Source: Prostheceraeus crozeri (Eukaryota; Platyhelminthes; Polycladida; Euryleptidae). Taken from it: a stretch of DNA of 64,000 nucleotides. The notes under the pieces are model-generated. The model saw only the letters and a list, made by a program, of their open reading frames with translations. It was not told where the DNA came from and did no database searches. The translations under genes were made by a program, and so were the position numbers. Where the stretch lies: positions 62,001 to 126,000 of the forward strand of contig CAJQUW010007105.1 of assembly GCA_907163375.1 (NCBI GenBank), written 5' to 3'. Every line of letters begins with the position of its first letter. Positions within the stretch are counted from its first letter, which is position 1. This document shows, piece after piece, positions 1-10,786 of the stretch.

Positions 1-516
1 CTAGTAGCGCCCTATTATTTCAAAGGTATCTCATTCACAATGAATTTTCTTTGACTTCAAAATTCAAAGGGTATATTTCAATGCGAAAAAACCCGAAGGC
101 AAATTACAATGTTGACTTGCTGACGAAGTTTGCGACTATGACATCGCAATTACCCACGTAGATTTTTACAACAGCACGGAATGCTTCACTCAAACCGGTG
201 ATGCTGAAACGGACATCCAATGGTGCTGCATCCTTTGACCAGAGAAAAAATTGGGGGGGGGAGGACTGCACAAGAGCCGTATCGTGTAATAATATTTCCC
301 CAAATGTCATAGACCTGTGGATTTCAAGAATTTTCATTATTATTTTTTCCGTCTGTCAACACCTTGTGCTGATATCATGTTGACTTATATGTAAACAATA
401 AAAAAAGACTGAGACGCTCTCAATAAAGGCGCCTTTTGACATCCCTTTTCTATTGCCTATGACATTAAACCGCACGCGCATTCGAATGCTAGCAAAGTAG
501 ATGGGATTTCTGCTCG

Positions 517-852
517 GTGCTCGCAGTCAAATTTTTATTATGCATTGCACCCTGCAACATGCTGTGTGATACTCCCAGTTCAGTTTCATCAGCTTTGGAG
601 AAAAATATTGAAGCATTAAGAAACAGTGGTCGACGAAAAAGAGACCTCTGGAAGTTATTGGACAGCGAAGATAAGCAATATGAATTATGCGATGAATTGG
701 TACAGGCTAGAAAAATTGTATCTGCAATGCCGATATCACAGGTGTCCGTCGAAAGACTTTTTAGTTCCCTTAAACTTTTGCAGCCATCAAACAGGAGCTG
801 CATGAAGCTAGATCTCATCGATGCACTGTTGTTCATTAGAATCAATGAATAG
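517..852 (+). pseudogene. hAT transposase C-terminal dimerisation domain (hATC), fragment
   Basis: The 111-residue frame carries the hATC signature around residues 68-110: MPISQVSVERLFSSLKLL followed by SCMKLDLIDALLFIRINE. The S-x-E-R-x-F-S block and the terminal leucine-rich helix are the conserved core by which hAT transposases dimerise. No ribonuclease-H core or BED zinc finger can be read upstream within the window, and a stop lies in the same frame just before 517, so this is a truncated or frameshifted relic. The first methionine is probably not a real start. The domain call is firm; the hAT subfamily is not determined. Confidence 0.75.
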
Positions 853-1884
853 TAGTATTGTTGAATGACATACATGCATAAGCCCTATCAGCAAGATTTA
901 GATTTTAAGATTTTGAATTTTGATTATAGGCTAAATAGTTGATTCGTATTCTATGTTTCTTGTTTTCATTTCATCAGCTTAACCATCATCAGAGGAATAG
1001 TGGTAATATGTTATACATAAATTAAATATAATAATATGCATGAATCATTGATGAATTATTTAGTGCAACTTTACGCCATAATGAAAAATAAGAAATTAAC
1101 ATAATGTAAGTTAAACCTTAACTTATTATGTATGCTGTATAGAATTACAAAACTCGTCCTAAGTTAGATATTCTTAATTTTTTAAGTATAATTTTCAATT
1201 GTACATTTCTAGCCTACACTGCAATGAGACTATCTAAATTACAATTTCTACAGATGATGAGTCGTGGGCTACCCACCGATCATATTATTCATGGACCAAC
1301 AGACTTTTGGATAAAGGCAATACCAAATAGCAATAACAACCTAAGCTAGCCGATATACACTTTAGTATTCAATAAAGCAATTGATATCTTTATTGATGCG
1401 GTATATTTGGCTATATAGCCTATAACCTTTCCATGTTCGAGTAGATACAGGCCCTATAAGCTATTTAGAGGCATACGCTATCCAGTTTCATGTTCAAGCT
1501 TTGTTAAAAAGCTTATACTACTATTCGGCCCCTGTGACGGCTAATTAGGTATATCATCATCACTCATGTGGTCTTATTTAATGTAGCCTCGTAGTAGACT
1601 GGTTGCAGGCTAGGCCAATTTATATTTAGCCAGTGCGGGAGATCTAATTTAACCAATATAACTTTACTTTATCTTTCAGAGATAGTCAATTCATGCAAAA
1701 ATATATGACAAGTATGTTATTTGTCATTATATTAGGCTATTATCATTTTTATTATTAACTTAAGTCGTTGCTTGTTAATGAAAACTAATTTGATGATTGT
1801 AGCAAGCCTCTATAGGCCACACCGTTATCCAAAAAACCCGTTCAACGGATCCAGGATAACCAGCATAGATGGAACCTGAATTTG

Positions 1885-1972
1885 AAGTCGGAGCCGGAGC
1901 CGAGCCGGAGCCTTTCACATCAGTGTCGTGGAGCCGGAGCCGATGAGATAACGCATCGGCTCCACAGCCCTG
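1885..1972. repeat. hAT terminal/subterminal inverted-repeat cluster
   Basis: GGAGCCGGAGCC-like units recur three times here. The segment GAGCCGGAGCCGATG is followed after a few bases by its near complement CATCGGCTCC, giving a short subterminal hairpin. GC content is far above the surroundings. This is the usual look of hAT subterminal transposase-binding repeats. Confidence 0.6.
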
Positions 1973-1980
1973 ATTCAAAG

Positions 1981-3640
1981 CAAATGAAAGTTTACAATTA
2001 CATGCTTGAATTTACATTTTACTTAAATTTATTAGGCTAGAATGATAAAAAAGTATTGTCCAGTGTCATCTTAAAGTGACAACACTCAACAAACGTAATC
2101 TATGTTTTCATTAAGGAAATAAAAAAGTGCACAAAACGATGAATTTTGTCACCCGGGTCGGACCCAGGTCTGACATTCTGGAGTCAATACTGGATGTTTT
2201 CAATGCCATCATGCATGTACATGCACTAATTCCAAAATCTGATTGAATTATTATTCTAGTATTTATTGCATGCAGCAATGACAAAAGTACGCCAAATGGT
2301 CCTAACATTTGTTATTTAGATGCATGTTACTTCACAGGTCATTTTTCATTCCTGATATAGTATTTCAATAAGAAATATTTGTTTGACAATATCATGAAGA
2401 ACATTTGTCAAACATCCACTGGTTTTGATGAGTCATTCGAACCTTTTGGCCACAACTGTACAAACTTGAAATGTTTCAAAAACTAGGAAGGTTCAAGTTT
2501 TGTTATTGATGCACGGAAATATGTAATCATTTGGCTTCCGTTTCAGAACATTCACTAAAAGATACAATCAGCTTTTTCCAAAATATTACAAAGCTTGGTA
2601 AGCCCTTATCAGGACATAAATGCGCTTTGAAAATTGCTATCTTAAGAGGACAAGACGATAATCTTGCCGCCATTTTTATCCAGGCTACCACTTTCGTTAC
2701 TCTTACGCCGATCTCATCAAACATTTTCGTTTACAACTATCGGCCAATTTCAAATGACTTTCTGATGTTATCAATCGATACATCGTTCTGAAAATGTCAA
2801 ATAATGATTTTTGATGGAAAGCGATGTAACGTGAACGCTAATGAAAATTTCATATCGCTCTTCAGGCCGTTATTGCTTCCACTATTTAGTTTGATTTTCT
2901 GGTTCCCAGTTCCCAAATTGCATTGATCTGTTCTACTCCTCGAACTCAACATATTTTGATAGGAAGAATCGCATTATTTTTAATCAACCTTCATTGCAAC
3001 TCTTTTCCATTCGATTTGATAAAATCTCGACTTTATCTTCTCACACTTTCTGTTCCATTTGCTATCTGGGCGACAATTTTAACTTTAGTCTAAATCAAAT
3101 TTTATACCAATTATCTCTCCCTGTTTATATTTATGCATCTGTACCAGTACAAACCAGCATATTTGCGTCAATTGCTTTTTCCAGACACTCATTATTCATG
3201 ATTTTTCGATGCGAGTTTATTCGCAATTTAGCTGATGAAAACAATTCGGTGGCTTGAAAGTGTTGTGTGTCCTTAAACTCCGAGGGTGAGAGCTGGTTTT
3301 GAAAGCTGCGAACAACCAAATGAGGAGACAACTATTCCTTTTTATTGTCCATTTTCTGCCTTGTGTGCTTCGAACTTAGAGTAGCTGAACTATGAATTCA
3401 TCAGTGCGGAAATTCGAAGCTTTCAGTCAATTTCAAACCAAAAATAGCTAACTCTATATGGAGATTGAAATTAAGTGCGTGACACGCTGCAATTTTTGAA
3501 GTTAATGTTAATCAGACGAAGGTTGCAATGTATTGAAGAGGGAATTGATCTGCAGTCTCCGAGATGAATATCAGCTTCCATAGTTAACTCCAAATTGCGG
3601 GGCAGTGTTTACTTCATCCTCTTTCCCTGTATGAACCACA
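1981..3640. other. Intergenic, nothing recognised
   Basis: AT-rich sequence with only short open frames (the longest about 87 codons on either strand) that lack recognisable motifs. I see no tandem or inverted repeat here. Confidence 0.6.
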
Positions 3641-3872
3641 TTTAGGAGCGCTTCGCAAGTGTTCCTTGTACTATAACTGCGTTCTGAGATGGCAATCCTA
3701 CATGAACGGCATTTAGAACAGGGATCGCATACGACTGGCAGAGATGCAGAGAGGGAGGGAATTGGAAAGGGAGATGCTGTGTCGAATCCGAAGAAAGGAA
3801 GCCATCATTTCTCCCATCTGCTCAACGGTCGTCGGGTTGGTCTGTGGCAGGATTCAGAGAACAATACACTTG

Positions 3873-3880
3873 TATATAAG
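3873..3880 (+). promoter_or_regulatory. TATA box
   Basis: TATATAAG is a perfect match to the core TATA consensus. It lies 69 bases upstream of the ATG at 3949, so a start site about 30 bases downstream would leave a 5' leader of roughly 40 bases. In-frame translation upstream of the ATG is blocked by a TAA at 3877-3879, inside the TATA box, which agrees with the ATG being the real start. A chance match in AT-rich DNA is possible. Confidence 0.45.
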
Positions 3881-3948
3881 TAGCTCCGCTTGGCAGGGAA
3901 GTTCTGATTCTTGTCGCTGTTGTCGGTTCCTCATCTGCCGTATGCGGA

Positions 3949-4617
3949 ATGTATTCAAAGACGGTGACAGGCGGAGGGCCTGGTGCAGGCGCCAATCCAT
4001 GGAAGTCGCGCAATACCCGTGGCGGCAACTTCATCGATGGTGGAGACGGAGGGCGGCGCGGCCGATGGGGCGACCAAGGTACGTCAGCGGCCGGATCAGC
4101 TACAGGCTCACGCTCTGGTCGAGTCAATGGCGGCAACGTCGGACTGTCTCAGAACTGTGGTGCCACAATCATGCCGGACCACATTGCCAAGAAAATTCGG
4201 CAATTCTACGAACAAAAAGTCGACTGTCACAAGTACGAACTGGTAGCGGCTTTTCAGGTCGAGCGTGGGATCGTGCAATCTTACTTCGTTTACAGACATC
4301 GTCTACCTTTCGAACTTACAGAGCGACGAAGGCAACTGATGAGTCGGTATTACAAACATGGGAGACAGGAAGTAGTCCTGTACGTCAACGGCCGTGAATT
4401 TGAATACTACGTGCCTGTTAGTTATCAACCGCTCAAACTTCCATCGTCGAACACTCATCCCAGTTCTTCGAACTCTTTTTGCAGCACCATCAGCCGTTCC
4501 AACACTGCCACAACGACCAGTCTGGCCGCTGCAACTGCAGCAAACTCTCCGACTGGCGAAGATGAAGGCAAGACAATAAAAAAATCGCGTTTCAAGCTCT
4601 TTAATCTTAAATCCTAG
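3949..4617 (+). CDS. Intronless orphan protein, 222 residues, Gly-rich N-terminus and basic tail
   Basis: I do not recognise this protein. Residues 1-68 are rich in Gly, Arg and Ser with RGG-like spacing (GGDGGRRGRWGDQG). Residues 70-164 look like a compact folded region of mixed charged and aromatic residues (IAKKIRQFYEQKVDC, VVLYVNGREFEYYVPV). Residues 165-205 are a Ser/Thr/Asn/Ala-rich linker, and residues 206-222 end in a basic tail (KKSRFKLFNLKS). No signal peptide or membrane segment is evident after this start. The frame is the longest clearly protein-like one outside transposons, and GC content rises over it relative to the flanks. A TATA box precedes it, and an ATTAAA-type poly(A) signal occurs about 100 bases after the stop. 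It could also be the last exon of a longer gene; an AG acceptor at 3893-3896 would allow that. Overlapping Arg/Trp-rich frames look like shadows. Confidence 0.5.
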   Translation: MYSKTVTGGGPGAGANPWKSRNTRGGNFIDGGDGGRRGRWGDQGTSAAGSATGSRSGRVNGGNVGLSQNCGATIMPDHIAKKIRQFYEQKVDCHKYELVAAFQVERGIVQSYFVYRHRLPFELTERRRQLMSRYYKHGRQEVVLYVNGREFEYYVPVSYQPLKLPSSNTHPSSSNSFCSTISRSNTATTTSLAAATAANSPTGEDEGKTIKKSRFKLFNLKS

Positions 4618-5445
4618 TGCAGAACGTTTTATTTTTAGACAGATTTCTTCTCAGATCAGCCAGAGCTTTCTTTTCCAAATTTTCTTGTGAATTTTTACTT
4701 CCAATTCGAAGTGATTAAAGTGCTGAAGGGAAGAAAGTGGACGATAACTTAATTTTTAATTCATTCGAATCTTTTGACAGATTCAACAAGTCTTCCTCTT
4801 TGCGATGACGCGTGAAGACTTCAGTTTTTTCTTCTCTATGTACACATCATCGATTCATATCTTATTCGATAGCTCAATCCGAAATACACAAATGAAGAAA
4901 TTGAATTCAGTATTCCATTAACGGGTTGCGTTCTGTCTTGTCTACTTATCTGCCTCAGCAGATGAACCGACTTTCACGGTATTTCGAAACTGTATATGGG
5001 CGTAATTAGTGCAATTCATGCAGAATAGGACATCGACTTATCGGTGTGTTCTCTTCGTTTGTGAAGACAAAATTGAATTATGAGGAGTAGTTTCACAAGA
5101 CTGAGTAAAATGGAAGATAATTTCCTTCAGTGCACTCAGTTTTGGTAAAACAAATGAAATATAATTGGATTGTTCCGAAATGATAGAAAATTAGCAATAT
5201 AATGGATGCTAATGGAAATAATTGATTTCATTTTCTGTCAATTATAAGAAAATTTAAAATTGATGGAATATAAAGGATATGAGAACAAAATGGTTGAAAA
5301 TTATCCAATGTGTTTCATGCGATTATGCCAGTAAAGTACATTGTAATGACGAATGTGAGTCTATTTGTCAACTCAAGTGTACAGCAAGTCCCAATCTTAG
5401 AACAGCGATGGCGCCACTGCACACGTATGTGGAAAGCGGATAACA
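4618..5445. other. 3' flank of the orphan gene and intergenic DNA
   Basis: GTGATTAAAGTG near 4711-4722 contains the variant poly(A) signal ATTAAA and could end the upstream transcript. Nothing else is recognised before the tRNA-like repeat. Confidence 0.35.
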
Positions 5446-5645
5446 TCATTGATTATATTTGCTATGACAACTGATGTGTGGTGAGGGTTCGCTCCTGCCA
5501 ATTGACACAGTCGCATAAAGGGCTCGTGGCTCGGTTGGTAGACCACAGATCTAGTTAACCTTGATCGCAGATTCGAATTCTACCAGTCTCATATCTTTTG
5601 CATGGCAATTTGATGAATCGTTTATTTCATTTCGTTGTTGTTAAT
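5446..5645 (+). repeat. tRNA-headed repeat, copy 1 (degenerate)
   Basis: This 200-bp unit matches the unit at 5733-5934 along its whole length: shared 5' part (TTTGCTATGACAACTGATGT), tRNA-like middle, and shared 3' part (ATCTTTTGCATGGCAATTT). The tRNA-like portion near 5523-5592 is decayed: the B box reads GATTCGAATTC and the acceptor stem no longer pairs well. It is a tRNA-derived SINE or a duplicated tRNA locus. Confidence 0.7.
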
Positions 5646-5732
5646 TGCATTCACGACATGGCTTAAGATGCTTTGGTGGACAATCGATCCTCGCTGCTGG
5701 CCTTAATGTCACAATTGTGACAAGTTATTTAT

Positions 5733-5934
5733 TCATTGATTGTATTTGCTATGACAACTGATGTGTGGTGGTGAGGGTTTGATCCGCCAATTGACACAGT
5801 CGCATAAGTGGCTCGTAGCTCGGTTGGTAGAGCACAGGTCTCGCAAACCTTGGTCATAGGTTCGAATCCTCCCAGCCGCACATCTTTTGCATGGCAATTT
5901 ATTCCATCGTTTATTTAATTTCATTGTTGTTAAT
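5733..5934 (+). repeat. tRNA-headed repeat, copy 2
   Basis: Second, better-preserved copy, in direct orientation 287 bp downstream of copy 1 (start to start). Similarity extends about 75 bases 5' and 55 bases 3' of the tRNA-like core, so the unit is larger than a tRNA. It ends around GTTGTTAAT in both copies. Other genomic copies would be expected if this is a SINE. Confidence 0.7.
5808..5880 (+). tRNA. tRNA-Ala(CGC)-like sequence, probably a SINE head or pseudogene
   Basis: The length is exactly 73 nt. The acceptor stem GTGGCTC/CAGCCGC pairs at 6 of 7 positions, counting one G-T wobble. The D arm is GCTC-loop-GAGC. The anticodon loop CTCGCAA gives anticodon CGC at 5842-5844. The B box GGTTCGAATCC is perfect and the A box TAGCTCGGTTGG is good. 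A TTTT run at 5884-5887 could terminate RNA polymerase III. Mismatches at the base of the T stem and in the anticodon stem, together with a degenerate copy in a longer shared repeat, argue against a housekeeping tRNA gene. Confidence 0.45.
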
Positions 5935-8254
5935 CTAAATGACAACTAATGATCAATGATCTTTTTAAAAGCCTTTGGTTGTTGAATTACCATTATTTTC
6001 AGTAATGATAATAGATTCTATATTTAAAGAGGATAGACACAGGTACAAATGAACGTAAGGATGAATTTCCTTACTTGCCGATATGACAAATTGCTGCAGA
6101 ACTAACTACCTCAAGCATTCTAAAGCTGACAATGGTGGGGTGAAAAGATCATGATATTATAACGCTAGGTCTAATACATGTACGACGCAAATTTGGCATC
6201 ACAAGTCTCAGACACAGTTTTGGCATGCTGACACGGCTGTTTACTTCGTTTTCTTACTTCTTCTTTAAATTTATTCTAGCTCTTCATCTCTCAGTATATT
6301 TCACTGATCATAATTATTCAAAGAGTGATACATTTGGAATACCATAATATCAGAATAATTCAAGCAATAATTTTCACTAGACATTCCATAACAGGTTCTC
6401 CAACTTCAGGTGAGGTTTTGGTTATTAACTTCATTGAACTGTGATTTTTAAATTGCAGTATATTTGCTAGACCATTGAGAACACTTAAATTGTGAATTTG
6501 TGCTTCTAAATAGACAGCAGATCATGAGCGAAACTGTATTTGACTTACAAGCTGAATTTCACTCTACGTGCACTTTAAAATTAGAAATTTCTAATCGTCT
6601 AAAAATATCATCAGACCCAAAACATAAGACAGCAAAACAAACAAATCGAATAATGTTGCCTACTGCGGTTTCAGTATAAATGGTGCCCAAAACACATTGA
6701 GAAATAATTTGGGTGCAAGTATACGCAATTGTATAACTGATGATTTCTTATCAAATTCATTTCAAAAAAGTGATAACTCATTTCCTATTTTTTTGAAATC
6801 GGCATTGAATTTCGTCCTAGAAGCGACAGGTAGGCGAAGACGATTTGATGTGAAAAAAGACAATAATTTGCAACTTCAGCCTTGTTCTTAAGTATAAGGG
6901 AAATCAAGAGTCAGAGTAGGCCTACTAAGTATCCTTAAAATTGATGTGTTTTCGTTCGCTCTAAACATGGATTTACACCGAAATTGTAGAAAATGCTAGA
7001 TCTTGGATTTCTTATTTCTTTTATATTGATATGATCCGAGGCCTCTTGATTATTTCTGAAGAAATGTCAATATCTTTGTTCTCAATTTCATTTAAGCTGG
7101 ATTGCAAATACAACAACTGCATACACTATTCACAAGATATTTAACTGATTTTTGAATTGCTGAAAATGTTTTGAATAGCAATTGTGAAGTTTTCAGAAAC
7201 TTAGTGCTTTTAATTATACTCATTGACAAAAGTTTTGAAACATTTACTTCTTTAACTTCTTTCATTTTTGACTGGTATATAGACATGTATGAATGATACC
7301 TTGATAATTTAGTCACAATCTCCACCAAGTCGCTAGCACAGAAAAACAATGCATGTAGCAGATTCAACTTTAATAGCGCGTGTGCCCCCCTCTAGCTCCA
7401 ATACATTCAGTAATCCGAGATGTATTAACATTCAGTATTTACAAGGTCCAACAAAATAAGTACATTGTGCCCGACAATTTGCGTTAAAAGCAATCAGGCT
7501 AAAGTTTGATTGCATGATAGGAATGTCATGAATATGCAAAAGGTCTTGTTTTTGATTTACGGGATTTATTTAGTTGCCTCTCATCTACCACTCCTCAAAT
7601 ACTCCTGCATGAGGAGATCGTACCTAGACAAAAATATCATGAAATTGCTAAAATAAATCCACATTTCTCAAAATAAGTTTCGGAAACAATATCAACTGTT
7701 AATGTTGTTCCGATGCATCAATAGTGAAATCAGAGTTCTACACAAATATATCAAAAAAATAGAATACATGCACTGATATGAAAATTTATCATATCATTGG
7801 ATAAATCATTTTTATTCATATCTTTCAAATTGAATTAATGGCCATCTATATACTATGACACCTCAGGACCGGGAGTGATTTCATTTCGTGGATATGCGTG
7901 TCAGACTTTGTTGAAGCAATAACACAAATGATAGCCAAAAGAGCTTTTTTCTTTTTTTCTAACTTTCCCAAGGAAAACCTTTGTGATTTTCAAAAAGGAA
8001 TTGCAGCACAGACGAATTATTTCACTTCATTGTTCTTTTCTATCAATGTTCATAATGTGCAATTGCGGCAATCTCTAGTAACATGTGTCAAAGAGTAATC
8101 ATTCTTATATCAAGGCTCAAACACTGCGTCCACTCACAGAGGTCGGATTGTTAGATATCTATGCTATCTACAGCGGACATGTAATGTCTCCAACATGTAT
8201 TCATAACGGAGACAAAATGAATTGAAAGCAGAGTCAAGATTGTGTCATTTAGTG
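5935..8254. other. Intergenic, nothing recognised
   Basis: AT-rich DNA with only short uninformative open frames. No repeat or coding relic was recognised. Confidence 0.55.
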
Positions 8255-8281
8255 TATATACCATAGAAGTAGATAACAGTA

Positions 8282-9943
8282 CAGGTTTTCCTACACGACA
8301 ACGGCAACTACCGAATCAAGAGCGGCACTTTGATTTCTAAAACGTTAAAAGATAAAATATTACGTCATTTCACAATTGAGAGCGACAACAATAAATAAAC
8401 TGCAGCAAAATAGTTCAATTGTGTCTCTATCAGATTAGTGAGCGGTATTTCACGTGAAGAATAAATGACATCTATTCGGTTTGATCCAAAGCCCTATATA
8501 GATGTCTTCACATCTGCTAAATTAACTTATCAATATGGAGCGCCAGCGAATACCTTCTGATGTTAAACGCAGAATCATATGGCTCACGAAGCCGGAGATG
8601 ATTATATTGAAGCCGCTCGAGTTCTCGGTGTAAAACGGGGTACTGCGTATTCAATAGTACATCGTTATATACTTGAAGGAGTCATTGAGCGTCCCAGAGG
8701 AGGAAGACGACACCAAAAGATGGACGAAGATATGGCAAATACTGTGGTAGAGATTGTTGAATCCCAACCGGAATTCACGTTAGCCCAAATCAAAGCTGAT
8801 CTACAAGCGCGGATGCCGGACAAGTCATCTGTCTCAATTCAAACTATCAGCACATGTCTGAGAAATCGTCTTATCATCTTAAAAAAAAATGGACTGTTCA
8901 AGTCAACCGCAATAGCCATGACGTCAAAGTGGAAAGTGCCGAGTATGCGAACTGGTATCTGCACACGATCAACGCAAACCATCCGCCAACATTTATTTTT
9001 GTGGACGAATCCGGCTTTAATTTATGGATCAGTCGCACACGAGGTCGCGCCAGACGGGGAGAGCGAGCTGTCAGGATTGTTCATGGACAACGCGGGCGGA
9101 ATTTTACTCTCATCTTGGCGGTCTCGAATGAATTTGTCGTCCATCATGAATTCTACGAAGGCGGAACCTCCTGTGAGAGATTTAACTCCTGGCTGGAAGA
9201 AGCGTCCGTTGCGGCTGGGGCTGGACCTCGTGTATTCGTCATGGATAATGCTCCGTGCCACAAGAGCCCGTGAAGTCAGTTTGCGGGAGGGACACTATTA
9301 GGTACTTACCGCCCTACTCTCCATTTCTCAATATCGCAGAGAACGCGTTTTCCATGTGGAAAGCGGCTTTCAAGAGAGAAGTAGCTGAGATTCGTGAGCA
9401 GTTACACAACTACACTGGACAACAGCGGAATCTGACCTTACTGCAACTCGCCTCCCAAAACATGAGTGCCATCACTGCAAATAAGATGGAAGGTCTTCCA
9501 GACGTATGGGCAGTTTGATGCCTAGACTAATTAATCGCGAGGATGTCTTACAAAACCATCAATGAATATTACGGCACTTGTTTTGTTATTATCAAAACTT
9601 TTTCGTATTGACTGACCTTTTCGTAAAAAAAAGTTTTTAATGACTTACTGTATTACCTTTATGAATTAAAATAATTATCAAACTTTTCCTTTTGACATAT
9701 TTCACAAAACTTTTTGTATTGACTTACCTGTTAAATAAAATATAATTGAATATGAAAGCCGTTTATGATTTCAGGCTGCCGCTCATTAAACTTATAAATC
9801 CATTGACAAACTCACTTATTATCACTACCGATTAAAAACAATATCATTCAATTGAAAACGCTGCTGATTAACAGAAATACCGTTGTTGCATCTTAAAACA
9901 TATTCTTTAATCTGATAGTCGCATTGTCGAACTGGAAAACCTG
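8282..9943 (+). mobile_element. Tc1/mariner-IS630 element with TA target duplication
   Basis: The left end TA-CAGGTTTTCC (8280-8291) and the right end GGAAAACCTG-TA (9934-9945) are perfect inverted repeats. Weaker complementarity continues for about 30 bases (CGACAA, ACTA blocks). TA dinucleotides flank both sides, as expected for this superfamily. Length is 1,662 bp with a single transposase relic inside. Short near-repeats of the type AAAACTTTTTCGTATTGACT recur between the gene and the right end. Confidence 0.9.
8534..9518 (+). pseudogene. IS630/mariner-type DDE transposase, frameshifted
   Basis: The reading frame starts at ATG 8534 (MERQRIPSDVKRRII) and shifts near 8577 into a helix-turn-helix region (ARVLGVKRGTAYSIVHRY). 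It shifts again near 8870 and near 9265. The DDE_3 catalytic core is visible: first Asp in IFVDESGFNLW, second Asp in VFVMDNAPCHKSP (Asp codon at 9244), and the Glu in LPPYSPFLNIAENAFSMWK (codon at 9339). About 31 residues separate the second Asp and the Glu, allowing for the frameshift. These enzymes cut and paste DNA at TA sites. At least three frameshifts make this copy inactive, while the catalytic residues remain readable. Total length of about 325 codons is normal for the family. Confidence 0.9.
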
Positions 9944-10419
9944 TACATCTATGGTACTTTCTATGGACTATGGACTTTCTATGGTGCTGTAAATTTCTAT
10001 GGTATATAGAGCTGATCAGTAAATAACGAAACACCTAAATTTCACTGAAGTTCAATCAATTTCCATGCCCTCCAATCGCATCGCACAACAACGTGCCATA
10101 CATCATATTTCAGCTTGCATTCTCAGCTTTGAAATCAACCATGATAGACTTGTATTCGCTATTGTATTTGCTGAGCAGTGCTCAAGATTTGAAAATGGTT
10201 CAATTTACAAATCGCGACTTTTCAAAAAGAAGATATGTGAGCACGATAATGAATCAGGCACGGGGAGAACGCGCATTTTCCGAGCTCTCTTTTGACATAT
10301 TGTTCATCAAAATCGGTGAACCAATAGAAGATTGAAATCGTGAAGCTATCACAAAATCATGACCTATGAAAATGACTATGAATGATTTATGAAAATGTTA
10401 TCACTTTTTCATCAAAAAT

Positions 10420-10786
10420 GATCATGTTTGGTATCCTCTGAATCCTTGCGATGTTAGGAGCACGAATATGGAAGTTATATTCATATAAAATTCATATGTA
10501 AGTTCCATTCAAACTTCGTCAACATTTTTTCTCATTTCTGCAAAAATAAACAAACAAAAGCAAAAGTAAAAGGTAACGAAAGGTTGACAAAAACAAGTCT
10601 ATTAGCAAAGGCATGTATTTTTCCTCTCATAGCGTCTGCCGATTGTTTACCTTCATTGTTGTGTACTTTTGCGGAAATGAGAAAATATTGAAGAAGTTTG
10701 AAAAAGTTCTATTGAACTTAAATGGATATAACTTCCATATTCGTACTCCTAACATCGCGAGGATTCAGAGGATACCAAACATGATC
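10420..10786. repeat. Foldback element with arms of about 150 bp
   Basis: The left arm (10420-10575) starts GATCATGTTTGGTATCCTCT. The right arm (about 10645-10786) is its inverted, slightly diverged copy ending GATACCAAACATGATC. Roughly 70 bases separate the arms. No open frame of note and no clear target duplication. It is a MITE-like foldback. Confidence 0.75.

Larger units (their letters stand above)
1..1972 (+). mobile_element. hAT element, 3' part (5' end lies before the window)
   Basis: A hAT dimerisation domain is encoded on the plus strand at 517-852. About 1.1 kb downstream the sequence ends in CGGCTCCACAGCCCTG at 1957-1972, which reads CAGGGCTGTGGAGCCG on the other strand and is typical of a hAT terminal inverted repeat. 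GGAGCCGGAGCC-type motifs crowd the last 90 bases. The left end, and so the 8-bp target duplication (right copy would be ATTCAAAG, 1973-1980), is outside the window. Linking the coding relic to this terminus is inference from order and orientation. Confidence 0.5.
8255..10008. repeat. Small CCATAG-type inverted repeat, split by the mariner insertion
   Basis: The outer ends are TATATACCATAGAA (8255-8268) and its exact complement TTCTATGGTATATA (9995-10008). Removing the transposon and one TA leaves a unit of about 90 bp made of CCATAGAA/TTCTATGG motifs. A related copy, in reverse orientation, lies at about 27885-27965 and shares ATAGAAAGTA and TATCTACTTCTATG. This is a MITE-like or microsatellite-like element that served as the insertion target. 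Confidence 0.6.

Noticed and set aside
3822-4136. Pro/Arg-rich minus-strand frame of 104 codons
   Set aside because: Antisense shadow of the Gly-rich N-terminus of the orphan gene.
3744-4397. 217-codon frame overlapping the orphan gene
   Set aside because: Its composition is dominated by Arg, Trp and Ser, as expected of a shifted frame over a GC-richer coding region; the 3949-4617 frame is more protein-like.
5733-5945. 70-codon minus-strand frame containing GRIRTYDQGLRD
   Set aside because: This peptide is the translation of a tRNA-like sequence read antisense, a common annotation artefact.
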